Notes: generated by a model from the sequence alone, not told the origin. Positions 43,420 to 51,808 are shown, counted from the first letter of the stretch. The stretch: 64,000 nucleotides of DNA from Spongiibacter tropicus DSM 19543 (GCF_000420325.1 NZ_ATUS01000001.1:1616463-1680462), one strand, 5' to 3'. Program-made: numbers and translations.

Positions 43420-44649
43420 ATGTCGCATACCACTCCCACTCATTGGCAAAAGACCCTGCAGCAGATCGATACGATGCTGCAGGAGCACGTGCTGCTTTGG
43501 CAGGCGGAGCATGCTCGCGACCACCGTGCGGCTCAGAGACAGTCCCGTTATGCCTCCCTGTTTGAGGCGCTCCGGCGACTGAGTGACGACGACGTTTGGC
43601 AATTGCAGGGCGATGATCTTGCCCTGCTGAATACGCTCCAGCTACACTTTTCCTCCGCCCGCGATATCGCGCGGCTGATTCACGTTCCCGGCGCAGAGGC
43701 ATTGAGCGCCGTCGAGCCCCCGCCCGGCCTGCCGGGCAAAAAGTGGCAACAAGTCCAGGCATTTCTCAACGGCCTGCGTCCTCGGCAACAGCGCGTTGTT
43801 GAATGGTGCAGCGGTAAAGGACTGATCGGTGAGGCACTGTGCCTGCCGCCCTTTTTGTCGCCAGAACTGTCGATAGAAGGGCTGGATATAGATGAGCATC
43901 TGGTCTCAGCAGGCAATCAGCGCGCGCAGAAATATCAGCAGCCGCGCCGCCTCCATCAATGCGACATTTTCAGTCGAGCCAGCGAGCAGTGGCTCAGTCC
44001 AGCCCACACGGTGTTTGCGTTGCACGCTTGCGGCGGTCTGCACCAACATTTACTGGAACGGGGCTGCGAGCAGGGTGTCGCCCAAATCCTGCTGTCGCCC
44101 TGCTGCTATCACCGTTTTGTTGATCGCTACGTACCGCTTTCAGCGCAACTGAAAGCCTCTCCACTCGCGCCATCGACAAACGACCTTCGCCTGGCCGTTA
44201 GACAGACGGCAACAGCTCGACAGGGCGAGCGGGAGGCAAGGCGGCAACTGCAGCTCTGGCACCTCGCCACAAAGCAATTCGCGGCGCGCCGGGGAGTGTC
44301 GATGTCGAGCTATCGCAGCCTGCCCCACAGCGCGGCAAAACGCGGCTTCGACTATTTTCTGGCGCAACAGCTCGACGCCAATCGGCTGCCCAACAAGCTG
44401 GTCAGTGACGGAGAGCGAAAAGAACTATTGGACGACGCAGAGAGGCTGCTGTGTGATCAGGAGCGGCGCGAACTGGCGGCCATGATGTTTCGGCGTCTGC
44501 TAGAGTTGCGCTGTGTGCTCGACAGCGTGGTCTATCTTGAGGAACACGGCTATGCGGTTGCGCTTGATCGCTTCTGCTCGCCCCAGCTAAGCCCGAGAAA
44601 CCTGCGAATTCACGCCTGGCGAGGTGCGTCAGCGATCGGCGGAATATGA
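43420..44649 (+). CDS. SAM-dependent methyltransferase, GSTCD/Methyltransf_32-like
   Basis: A 409-residue protein with the SAM motif WCSGKGLIGEALC (about 128-140), LDIDEH, LHACGGLHQHL and SPCCYHRF, the set found in the PF13679-type methyltransferases related to eukaryotic GSTCD. The first 110 residues are helical and may bind the substrate or RNA. A TATACT box at 43407-43412 lies only 7 bases before the ATG, so the message might be leaderless. The gene's end overlaps the convergent cupin-like gene by 21 bases. Confidence 0.8.
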   Translation: MSHTTPTHWQKTLQQIDTMLQEHVLLWQAEHARDHRAAQRQSRYASLFEALRRLSDDDVWQLQGDDLALLNTLQLHFSSARDIARLIHVPGAEALSAVEPPPGLPGKKWQQVQAFLNGLRPRQQRVVEWCSGKGLIGEALCLPPFLSPELSIEGLDIDEHLVSAGNQRAQKYQQPRRLHQCDIFSRASEQWLSPAHTVFALHACGGLHQHLLERGCEQGVAQILLSPCCYHRFVDRYVPLSAQLKASPLAPSTNDLRLAVRQTATARQGEREARRQLQLWHLATKQFAARRGVSMSSYRSLPHSAAKRGFDYFLAQQLDANRLPNKLVSDGERKELLDDAERLLCDQERRELAAMMFRRLLELRCVLDSVVYLEEHGYAVALDRFCSPQLSPRNLRIHAWRGASAIGGI

Positions 44650-45108
44650 CTGGCTGACACTGCGGCCGTTCCCGTCGGCCGCCAGATACTCTCGACTATC
44701 CACCCAACCGCTCTCCGTATAGAAGCCCCAGTGCCGAATCTTAGGCCCCGTAACAAACAGCGTTAAGCTGTCTGGCGATTGCAGGGCCAAGCGGTGAGGA
44801 GCCCGCGACATACGCGCGGTGACACTGCCCTCCCGCAACAGGCGATGTCCCTCTGGCATGGTCTCATCGATCTTTCCGCGCAATACCACCGACAGATTGA
44901 ACAGCCACGGATGATCGTGCAGATGCGTATCGGGATCATCGGCCTGAACGTGGTGCAGATAGAGGTTAAACAAGCGGTTTTTGGGAATCACATGCCAGCG
45001 AGTCAGGTAGCGCTCACCAATGGTTTTGGCAGGTGGACGCTGCATGACTTGATCCGCGCGCTGCTGAAGATATCGGAGGACTGGCAAGGGTAGTTTCATA
45101 AACAACAT
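44629..45108 (-). CDS. Cupin-like protein
   Basis: A 159-residue protein with cupin-like metal motifs: YLHHVQADDPDTHLHDHPW (His-rich loop, HLHDH) and later FVTGPKIRHWGFY. The pattern is close to the small cupins annotated as hypothetical in many gammaproteobacteria and phages. Two nearby starts exist (45108 and 45099); neither has a strong ribosome site. Function unknown. Confidence 0.72.
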   Translation of the reverse strand: MLFMKLPLPVLRYLQQRADQVMQRPPAKTIGERYLTRWHVIPKNRLFNLYLHHVQADDPDTHLHDHPWLFNLSVVLRGKIDETMPEGHRLLREGSVTARMSRAPHRLALQSPDSLTLFVTGPKIRHWGFYTESGWVDSREYLAADGNGRSVSQSYSADR

Positions 45109-45189
45109 CCAAGGCGACCATCTTGCGAACGGCCACTATTGCGAAATGCGCAAATTACCAGATGGCCGATAAACCGGCCACCGGCGACG

Positions 45190-45765
45190 TCAGGCAAATT
45201 GATCCAGCGCTTCAAGAAACGGCATCATGGCGGCACTGCTGTCATAGTCGGGATATTCGCCGCGCATCAAGCCGGCTTCAGTCAGCGCCGCAAGCAGCAT
45301 ACGGGCGTAGAGTTCGCGGTCGCGCTCACTCAACTGGCGATCTGGCCACATGGCATCGAGGCGCATCTGGGCTTGCTGAACAACACCGCTGCCACGCAGC
45401 CGCTCACGCCCCAGCACATGGGGAGCGTCGAACAGCACAACCTGCACGAAGCCCGGAACATCACACATCGCCATAAAACGGCGCCAGGACTCAGCTAAAC
45501 CTGCAGGCTCGCCATTGGCGCCAGGTTGTTGCAGACGCGCAAGCAACTCCTGCTCATAACTGTCGGTCACTGCCTCAAACAGCGCTTCTTTGTTGCCAAA
45601 GTAGTGGTAAATCGGCCTGATGGTAGTCCCGGCCTCACTGGCAATATCTTCAAGCGCCGTGCCTTGATAGCCTTTTTCACCAAAGAGCTGGCGGGCACAG
45701 GCCAAAACCTTGCCTTGGGTTTCTTCACGCCGTTGCGCCTGGGTGCGTCGTTGGGTATGTGCCAA
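45190..45765 (-). CDS. TetR-family repressor (TTG start)
   Basis: A 191-residue TetR protein with the helix-turn-helix TALEDIASEAGTTIRPIYHYFGN and a helical ligand domain. The start is the TTG at 45765, with GGCGGAGAT 7 bases upstream; an open frame reaching 45876 would run through the operator and has no ribosome site. It is divergent from the OYE-family reductase, with a long dyad operator between the two, and most likely represses it. Confidence 0.85.
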   Translation of the reverse strand: MAHTQRRTQAQRREETQGKVLACARQLFGEKGYQGTALEDIASEAGTTIRPIYHYFGNKEALFEAVTDSYEQELLARLQQPGANGEPAGLAESWRRFMAMCDVPGFVQVVLFDAPHVLGRERLRGSGVVQQAQMRLDAMWPDRQLSERDRELYARMLLAALTEAGLMRGEYPDYDSSAAMMPFLEALDQFA

Positions 45766-45815
45766 AAATGCATCTCCGCCTGTCGGGGGCGACAGTGTAG
45801 CTTGCTTTTTGCAAC

Positions 45816-45844
45816 AATGATATGTAGCGTTATTACATATAATT
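45816..45844. promoter_or_regulatory. TetR operator between tetR and the OYE-family gene
   Basis: Two 11-base arms, AATGATATGTA and TACATATAATT, with a 7-base spacer (GCGTTAT) pair at 10 of 11 positions, including a perfect ATATGTA/TACATAT core. It lies 24 bases before the OYE start and 50 before the TetR start, over the likely promoters of both. Confidence 0.72.
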
Positions 45845-45867
45845 AAAAGCCAATTTGAGATCGCCTC

Positions 45868-47097
45868 ATGCCCCATCCCGCAAACGCCACCCCAATGGAT
45901 CGCGAAGCCGCTTTACAGCATTGCTTCAGTCCCGCCACGCTCAACGGAATCACACTGAAAAATCGTCTGATTAAAGCGGGCACCTTCGAGAACATGACCC
46001 CTGGAGGTCGGCCGTCTCAGCGCCTGGAAGATTTTCATTGTCGACTGGCAGACGGCGGTGTCGCGATGACCAATATTGGCTATTGCGCGGTAACCGGCGA
46101 CGGCCGGCTCAATGAAAATATGATGTACATGCACGAGGGCATACGCGGCGAACTCAGCTCACTGATCGACAAGCTTCACGCACGAGACTGCAAGGTATCC
46201 GGCCAAATGGGGCACTGCGGCGGCTTCTCGAAAAACCGCGAACTCAAACGTAAACGACCGCTTGGCCCCAACTTCGCGGTCAATGGCCTGGGTGTCGGTT
46301 GTGGAATGTTCTTTGCCGATGGCATGACACATGCCGATATTGATGAAATGGTCGCCCAGTATCGAGACGCCGCCGGCTTTATGAAATCCGTGGGCTTCGA
46401 TTCACTGGAAATCCACTTCGGACACGGTTATGGACTCTGCCAGTTTATCAGCCCCAAAACCAATAAGCGCAAAGATGAGTACGGCGGCAGTCTGGAAAAT
46501 CGCATGCGCTTGCCGCTACGTGTGCTGGCCGCCGTACGGGAGGCAGTGGGTGATGACTACCCTATTACCGGGAAGATCAGTATGACCGAAGGCGTTCGCG
46601 GGGGTATCAGCTACGACGATTCTGTCGAGATCAGCAAGCTGCTTGATAAGGGCGGGATAGACGCCATCGTGTGCAGCGGCGGCACCAGCACCATGAACCC
46701 GATGATTATGTTCCGCGGCGACAATATGCTCCAGCCGATGCTGGACAACGAAAAGAGCTTGATCATGAGGTCGATCCTTCGCCTCGCAGGAAAAAGCCTG
46801 TTCCGCGACTACCCTTATGAAGACCTGTATTTTCTCGATCAAGCCAAGCGTATCCGCGAGGCGGTGCAATGTCAGACGATCTATATCGGGGGCGCCAACG
46901 GCAACGATAATTTCGCGGAGCTTATGCAGGCCGGCTTTGACTTTGTGCAGATCGGCCGCAGCCTGTTGAGCGACCCGGATCTCCCCAACCGCAGCGCCGC
47001 CGACATCGGCTACCGCAGTCGCTGCCTTCACTGCAATGAATGTGTGGGGACAATAGAAAGCCCCCAAGGCATTCATTGCACTCGCTTCAGCCTATGA
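45868..47097 (+). CDS. NADH:flavin oxidoreductase, OYE family with C-terminal Cys cluster
   Basis: A 409-residue FMN enzyme with an OYE TIM-barrel: LKNRLIKAGTFE near the start, HFGHGYGLCQFISPKTN then DEYGGSLENR, and the phosphate loop IYIGGANGNDN. The C-terminus carries C386-x2-C389-x2-C392-x11-C404, resembling the cluster of 2,4-dienoyl-CoA reductase and similar enoate reductases, so an Fe-S site is possible. It reduces an activated C=C double bond (enone or enoate). The neighbours are the TetR repressor and an SOI-like gene that overlaps its stop by 6 bases. Confidence 0.88.
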   Translation: MPHPANATPMDREAALQHCFSPATLNGITLKNRLIKAGTFENMTPGGRPSQRLEDFHCRLADGGVAMTNIGYCAVTGDGRLNENMMYMHEGIRGELSSLIDKLHARDCKVSGQMGHCGGFSKNRELKRKRPLGPNFAVNGLGVGCGMFFADGMTHADIDEMVAQYRDAAGFMKSVGFDSLEIHFGHGYGLCQFISPKTNKRKDEYGGSLENRMRLPLRVLAAVREAVGDDYPITGKISMTEGVRGGISYDDSVEISKLLDKGGIDAIVCSGGTSTMNPMIMFRGDNMLQPMLDNEKSLIMRSILRLAGKSLFRDYPYEDLYFLDQAKRIREAVQCQTIYIGGANGNDNFAELMQAGFDFVQIGRSLLSDPDLPNRSAADIGYRSRCLHCNECVGTIESPQGIHCTRFSL

Positions 47098-47541
47098 TTC
47101 CCGGCGGTTCGCCAAAGCAGCGACGATGAACAACGGCACAGCAAACATCGGTAGACACCCGGGAATATAGAAACCGTAAACGATAAAGGCTTCCAAACCC
47201 GTTTCAGGCACAATCAGGCGCTTTTGCACAAACAAGGCGTTGATGATGGGGCCGATGATATTGGCGTAGCAACCCAGGATCAGCGCCCAGCGGCCGACGC
47301 TGACCATCTTTCCCACGCGATAGATAGCTGGCCATGCGGCGGCGATGGCGATCACGGCAATACCGTTCAACAAACCTTCCATATGCGCAAACCGCCAGCT
47401 TGCATAGAGCGGCGTGTCGTTTGGTCCTGTCGCGGCGGCGACGGAAAAGCCGATCCCCGATAGCAAACCGAGAAAAAGAATGATCAGGCCGTGGCAAACC
47501 AGCGCCTGCTGTTGTGCTGTCGATTCCTGTTTCACAGACAT
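47092..47541 (-). CDS. Four-helix membrane protein resembling styrene-oxide isomerase
   Basis: A 149-residue protein with four membrane helices. It has HGLIILFLGLLSGIGFS, FAHMEGLLNGIAVIAIA and a third-helix stretch (GRWALILGCYANIIG) that parallel styrene-oxide isomerase (StyC) as I recall it, including the H-x5-N spacing of the haem-b ligand His and the nearby Asn in helix two. Styrene-oxide isomerases turn epoxides into aldehydes by Meinwald rearrangement. The match is at fold and motif level only. AAGGGGACATT and an ATAACAATAA leader precede the ATG. It converges with the OYE gene, with a 6-base overlap. Confidence 0.6.
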   Translation of the reverse strand: MSVKQESTAQQQALVCHGLIILFLGLLSGIGFSVAAATGPNDTPLYASWRFAHMEGLLNGIAVIAIAAAWPAIYRVGKMVSVGRWALILGCYANIIGPIINALFVQKRLIVPETGLEAFIVYGFYIPGCLPMFAVPLFIVAALANRRES

Positions 47542-47553
47542 AATGTCCCCTTT

Positions 47554-47563
47554 TTATTGTTAT
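47554..47563 (-). promoter_or_regulatory. ATAACAATAA leader element of the SOI-like gene
   Basis: ATAACAATAA on the minus strand lies 13 bases before the ATG, ahead of AAGGGGA. It is the third exact copy of this ten-base leader in the window. Confidence 0.4.
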
Positions 47564-47632
47564 ATCCGGTAGCTCTGAACACCGCTGTGAGGCGTATACC
47601 GCAGAGTTCAGCAGGCGAGATTATGGCGGTTA

Positions 47633-47788
47633 ATGATGGTTCACCACAAGACGCAGCTCCCCAGCAAAATCTGTCCGGCCTGCCAGCGCCCCTTTAACTG
47701 GCGGCGGAAATGGAAGCACCAATGGGATGAAATCCGTTACTGCTCACAGCGCTGCCGACAAGCGCGGCGAGTTCACTCGGAAAAGTAG
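47633..47788 (+). CDS. DUF2256 mini-protein (zinc-ribbon-like, 51 residues)
   Basis: A small gene encoding 51 residues. It reads KTQLPSKICPACQRPF, then WRRKWKHQWDEIRYCSQRC. Four cysteines (C14, C17, C37, C41) make a likely zinc ribbon, and the W..K.W..WD..YCS.RC pattern is that of DUF2256. Two ATGs in a row start it (47633 and 47636) with GGCGG upstream. Its last 16 bases overlap the 3' end of the convergent outer-membrane gene. Function unknown. Confidence 0.85.
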   Translation: MMVHHKTQLPSKICPACQRPFNWRRKWKHQWDEIRYCSQRCRQARRVHSEK

Positions 47789-48750
47789 ACGTCGAGACGA
47801 AATGTCAGACTTGCTTCTGCGTCCCAGCCATCCTCCCGCGCAAAATAGCTTTCCGGACTGACCGTCAGAAATACCCAGTCTTCGTGTATTCGCTTTCGGT
47901 AGTTAATGCCGACAAAATAAGCGGTGAGGCGCGCGTCGTTCTCTGTGTTGAATAGCACACCGCCGCGGTATTCGATCGATGTGCGGTCGGTTAAATCCGT
48001 ACTGAGTGCGAGCATCTGCAAATGGTCCCAGTAGTCTTTATTGTCTTCAAACTCCAGAACGGTGAAATACCTGAGCTGACTCGCGCTCCACAGCGGTCGG
48101 CGCATATCGTACTCCGAAGTCGCCCCCCAACCGCGATCGCGATACCACCAGAACTCCTGCTGAAACTCTCGTCGCCATAAGCCCCAATCGTTAAATGGGC
48201 GCCGCAACCGCGTCCTGGCAAAAGGCACTAACGGCGCGCGTACGCGTATCCCGATTCGGTTACTTCGCTTCCATTTGTGCCATTCGGAATCGGGCGTAAA
48301 TTCGAGACCGGCAACCGATTCCTCCCGGCGAATCCGTTCATCTGTTGAATTGCTACGCGTACGGCCTTCAAGATTGGAATCATTATCGGCGTCACTGTTA
48401 AAAAACAGTTTTGCCTTTTTTTCGGTGTTTGGCAGATCAAACTTGGCTTTTATTCGGGCATCCGTACCCAATTCACCCTGCTCCTCCACGGTCTCCCGCA
48501 ACTGGATCCGGATATAGCTTTCGTTCACATAATCGTTTGGAGGCGCCTGACTGCTGAAATAGCGATCCATGGTTTCAGCAAAGCTGACCCAACGGGCAGA
48601 CCAAATATCGCGGGCCTCCTCAGCCGTACTCACGGAGCGGGACAAAAACCCATCCTGCGAATCATCCGCGATCGCGTCTTCCGCCAACACAACGGGACTG
48701 ATGGCCGACAGTAACGCAACAACAGTAATGGATATTCGGCAACGAAATAT
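47773..48750 (-). CDS. Predicted outer-membrane beta-barrel protein with no canonical start codon
   Basis: Mature part of about 305 residues with many alternating Tyr/Trp/Arg strands, ending FRLDVYFSE; no family recognised. Codons upstream of the first GTG (48690) encode a signal peptide, FRCRISITVVALLSAISPVV then LAED, that runs back to an ATA at 48750-48748. An AAAGGGG ribosome site lies 8 bases before this ATA, and an in-frame TAA follows at 48777-48775. No ATG, GTG or TTG falls between that stop and the signal. Either an AUA start is used or an ancestral ATG was lost. Confidence 0.65.
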   Translation of the reverse strand: MFRCRISITVVALLSAISPVVLAEDAIADDSQDGFLSRSVSTAEEARDIWSARWVSFAETMDRYFSSQAPPNDYVNESYIRIQLRETVEEQGELGTDARIKAKFDLPNTEKKAKLFFNSDADNDSNLEGRTRSNSTDERIRREESVAGLEFTPDSEWHKWKRSNRIGIRVRAPLVPFARTRLRRPFNDWGLWRREFQQEFWWYRDRGWGATSEYDMRRPLWSASQLRYFTVLEFEDNKDYWDHLQMLALSTDLTDRTSIEYRGGVLFNTENDARLTAYFVGINYRKRIHEDWVFLTVSPESYFAREDGWDAEASLTFRLDVYFSE

Positions 48751-48821
48751 AAGCCTGTCCCCTTTAGGAGGTCTTTACAGGAAACTATATAGGCTCAGCG
48801 CGTATTCGCCAGAGAGCGGGC

Positions 48822-48849
48822 AAAAAAAAGGCACCCTATATTGGGTGCC
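48822..48849 (-). terminator. Intrinsic terminator of the TonB2 operon
   Basis: On the minus strand GGCACCC-AATATA-GGGTGCC forms a perfect 7-bp stem and 6-base loop, followed by eight T residues. It lies 22 bases after the stop of the TPR gene, the last of the operon, and so ends that transcript. Confidence 0.92.
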
Positions 48850-48870
48850 TTGGCGATTCAACTCGTCTGA

Positions 48871-50250
48871 TCAACCGTCTTTCAACGCTTCCTGACGAGC
48901 CAGCTCACGGTCCATGAACTGTATCCACTGTGCGGCGTAGTCCTTGGACTTTTCATCCTTCATCGCAGCCTTGAAGGCCTTTCTCGCTCCATCGTAGTTC
49001 TGGAGGTTGAAACGGGCCATGCCCAGTACCAGATAGGCCGTATCAGGACGCTTCAGATCCCCTTTCTTGAATGCGTTTTCGATAGCCTGTGCAGACTTCT
49101 CAAACTCATCGTTGTCCAGGTAGATGCTGCCCAAACGTGCCCAGAGCTCGCCCTTATCAGACTTGGCTGCGGCTTTTTCCATTTCAGGAATCGCACGTTT
49201 GACTTCCTGAGCCTGGCGCCATGCGTTACCCAGCAGCTCCAGGTTTTTGGACGTCGACGGAATCGCGCCAGCTTTAATACCTTTATCCAGAACTTTGGCT
49301 GCCTTGTAAGGCACTTCCTGAGACAGGAACAGATAAGCCATATTGATCAGCTCTTTGTCCTTCTCAAGCATGCCTTGCTCGTAGGCGGCTTCCATTGTGG
49401 CAGTGGCTGCGAGTTCACGTTTCTGCTCGTTGTACATAGCAGACAGCTGTAACCAATAAGCCTTCTTCTGGTAGTGCTTCAGCGTCTCTTCGAGAATATC
49501 CACCACCTTGTTGATGTTGTTTTTCTCGTAGTACAGGTAACGCTGCAGCCCCCACCATTGCTCTTTGGGGACTTTGCCACGCGATTGGTAATCATCGATA
49601 GCAACTTCGATATACTTCAGCGCACGATCAAGATCCTTAAGCTGGTAATAGCCCTGTGCCAACAGTGCATAGGCGCCAGCACCCGGCTCCTCCTGCAGCG
49701 CATCCTTCGCTTTAAACCACTCCAACAGCACTTTAACGCCGTTTTTGTAGTCTTCTTTAACGAAGTAAAGCTGTGCAATGGTGTACTTGGTATTCAGTTC
49801 CATTGCTTCAGGAATGTCCGGCTGCTTAACCACGTTGCGGTAAGCGTCCAGTGCCTGATCGTACTTCTCTTGCGTGAAGTAGATGAAGGCATACATGTTG
49901 TACAGGTTGGCCAACTCATAGCTGTTGAGCGAACCACGACCTTCTTTGTCGCGCAGGTCGTTCAGCAGGCGAATAGCTTCGCTGTAGCGCTTCTCGTCTG
50001 CAGCAACTTGAGCTTCGTTCAGCTTTTCGAAGATCTTGGCTCGAATCGCCGGCGTGCGACGCGTGCTGCGCTTGGGTTTGTCTTCCTGCGCGTGGGCGGC
50101 ACTGATGCCGTCCATCTGCAGAGCTGGCGCCAGCAGATTACTGGCGACCGGCGCCGCCAGCATTGCGGCAACACCCAGACTGAAGGAGCATGCCAGATTG
50201 ACCAGCACCGGGCGCACGGACTTCGTGCTCACGTGAGAATCAGTCATCAT
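48871..50250 (-). CDS. TPR-repeat protein of the TonB2 operon
   Basis: A 459-residue exported or membrane-anchored protein. After an N-terminal signal/anchor (PVLVNLACSFSLGVAAMLAA) it has a run of tetratricopeptide helices, for example YELANLYNMYAFIYFTQEKYDQAL (given as YNMYAFIYFTQEKYDQAL) and AYLVLGMARFNLQNYDGARK. Such a gene closes many gammaproteobacterial TonB2 operons and may scaffold the complex in the periplasm. It overlaps tonB2 by 4 bases (ATGA) and ends at a strong terminator. Confidence 0.88.
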   Translation of the reverse strand: MMTDSHVSTKSVRPVLVNLACSFSLGVAAMLAAPVASNLLAPALQMDGISAAHAQEDKPKRSTRRTPAIRAKIFEKLNEAQVAADEKRYSEAIRLLNDLRDKEGRGSLNSYELANLYNMYAFIYFTQEKYDQALDAYRNVVKQPDIPEAMELNTKYTIAQLYFVKEDYKNGVKVLLEWFKAKDALQEEPGAGAYALLAQGYYQLKDLDRALKYIEVAIDDYQSRGKVPKEQWWGLQRYLYYEKNNINKVVDILEETLKHYQKKAYWLQLSAMYNEQKRELAATATMEAAYEQGMLEKDKELINMAYLFLSQEVPYKAAKVLDKGIKAGAIPSTSKNLELLGNAWRQAQEVKRAIPEMEKAAAKSDKGELWARLGSIYLDNDEFEKSAQAIENAFKKGDLKRPDTAYLVLGMARFNLQNYDGARKAFKAAMKDEKSKDYAAQWIQFMDRELARQEALKDG

Positions 50251-50849
50251 TTCTCCAACTCATAGGTGAAGCGGTTCTGAATCCCCGGTACTTCAATGGG
50301 CTCACCATCCACAACACGAGGTTTGTACTTAAACTTCTCGGCTGCTTTGATGGAGGCACGCTCGAAGTAACCTGGGGGGCTACAATCCACCGGTGCGATA
50401 TCGCGAGTGGTACCGGCTTTGGTTACGGTGTACTCAACCGTACAGTAACCTTCGACACCACGGCTCTGTGCACGACGCGGATAAATGGGAGCAACCTTAA
50501 CGATTGGCAGATATTCACCGTCGGACGCTGACAGACCGCCTGCAGTATTGGTCATCTGCAGGGACTGTTGAGGGGCCATGTTCACCACCTCCATGTCCGG
50601 GTTTACATCTTCCATCTCCGGCTGTTCCATATCCGGCGGCGGCTCTTCAGGCTGCTGCGGCTTGTCCGGCTTGCTGTCTTTTCTGGTTTCGATCTTAGTG
50701 TCCGGCATCTGAATATCGGCCAGCTTAGTACGCGGTTTTTCATCCAGCGTCTTGTCAGCTGTCTCGATCAGATAAGGCATGATGATGAACAGCGCTGCTG
50801 TCACCAAAAATGCCAGTCCGGCACCGATCAGAATGCGAATGCTCTTCAT
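50247..50849 (-). CDS. TonB2-type energy transducer
   Basis: A 200-residue short TonB. It has an N-terminal membrane anchor (IRILIGAGLAFLVTAALFII), a Pro/Glu/Asp-rich spacer and the C-terminal domain with KVAPIYPRRAQSRGVEGYC and FKYKPRVVDG. It links the ExbBD motor to outer-membrane receptors such as the one at 21177-23690. The short spacer is typical of the TonB2 class described in Vibrio. Confidence 0.9.
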   Translation of the reverse strand: MKSIRILIGAGLAFLVTAALFIIMPYLIETADKTLDEKPRTKLADIQMPDTKIETRKDSKPDKPQQPEEPPPDMEQPEMEDVNPDMEVVNMAPQQSLQMTNTAGGLSASDGEYLPIVKVAPIYPRRAQSRGVEGYCTVEYTVTKAGTTRDIAPVDCSPPGYFERASIKAAEKFKYKPRVVDGEPIEVPGIQNRFTYELEK

Positions 50850-50855
50850 AATCGA

Positions 50856-51263
50856 TCAGCTGTCTTCAGTGGCCAATGAAACATCGTATACGCCTGCCGC
50901 ACGGCTGGCGTCGATAACCGCAGTAACCGTCTCAGTATTCGAGGCTTTATCCGCCTGAATAACAACAGCTCCTTTTGGGTTTTCAGCGTGCATACGCTCA
51001 ACAACCGAACGCACTGCGCGCTTGTCTACCCGGCGCTTATCAATCCAGATTTCGTTGGTACCGGTCACAGCAATCAGAATGTTGACATTCTCTTTCTTGC
51101 TCGACGTTGAAGCATCGGGGCGGTTTACCTCGACACCCGCTTCTTTAATGAACGACGCTGTCACGATGAAGAAGATCAACATGATGAAGACCACGTCGAG
51201 CATCGGCGTCAGGTCGATTTCTGAGGAATTCTCCTCTGCACCTGCTTTGCTATGCTTTCTCAT
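50856..51263 (-). CDS. ExbD-family biopolymer transport protein
   Basis: A 135-residue proton-channel subunit with one membrane helix carrying the essential Asp (DLTPMLDVVFIMLIFFIV) and a periplasmic domain. Pairs with ExbB2 to convert proton flow into movement of TonB. Located 6 bases from tonB2. Confidence 0.94.
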   Translation of the reverse strand: MRKHSKAGAEENSSEIDLTPMLDVVFIMLIFFIVTASFIKEAGVEVNRPDASTSSKKENVNILIAVTGTNEIWIDKRRVDKRAVRSVVERMHAENPKGAVVIQADKASNTETVTAVIDASRAAGVYDVSLATEDS

Positions 51264-51273
51264 AACTGTTCTC

Positions 51274-51801
51274 TTAATGATCTGTTGTCAGATGGTCTTC
51301 CAAAAGCTCATTCTCGCGCTCAGCAATACTCTTGATGTAGGTATTGATGAAAACACCGGAGAGCGCCGCAACCATCCCCGCCATAGTCGGGATGGTTGCT
51401 TTTGAAACACCGCCAGCCATCGATTTGGCATCGCCACCACCTGTTACCGCCATGATGTTGAACACTTCAATCATCCCGGTAACCGTGCCGAGCAGACCCA
51501 ACAGCGGACACAGTGCCACCATGGTCTGAATCATTGGCAGGCTCGCGTTGATCTTGATGGAAACTTCCGAGATCAATTTTTCGCGAATCTGCTTGGCATT
51601 CCAGGAATTTCGCTCAGAGCGAGCTTCCCAGGTGTTAATGGCGTTGCCGACGTCTTTCGACAGCCCGAACTTGTAATACCAAACCCGTTCAATAGCGAGA
51701 GTCCACATGACGAAGGTCAGGGCGGCGATGGCCCAAAGTACATCGCCCCCAGACTCCATGAATCGTCTTATGATCTCGATCCATTCATTCAGTTGGTACA
51801 T
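51274..51801 (-). CDS. ExbB2/MotA/TolQ-family proton-channel protein
   Basis: A 175-residue channel subunit with three membrane helices and the conserved MIQTMVALCPLLGLLGTVTGMIEVF pore segment (given as MVALCPLLGLLGTVTGM). It is the short ExbB of the TonB2 system. Confidence 0.93.
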   Translation of the reverse strand: MYQLNEWIEIIRRFMESGGDVLWAIAALTFVMWTLAIERVWYYKFGLSKDVGNAINTWEARSERNSWNAKQIREKLISEVSIKINASLPMIQTMVALCPLLGLLGTVTGMIEVFNIMAVTGGGDAKSMAGGVSKATIPTMAGMVAALSGVFINTYIKSIAERENELLEDHLTTDH

Positions 51802-51808
51802 CGCTTAG

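Noticed and set aside
48571-48690. Start of the outer-membrane gene at the GTG at 48690
   Set aside because: It would begin inside the hydrophobic signal sequence and leave no export signal; there is no ribosome site next to it.
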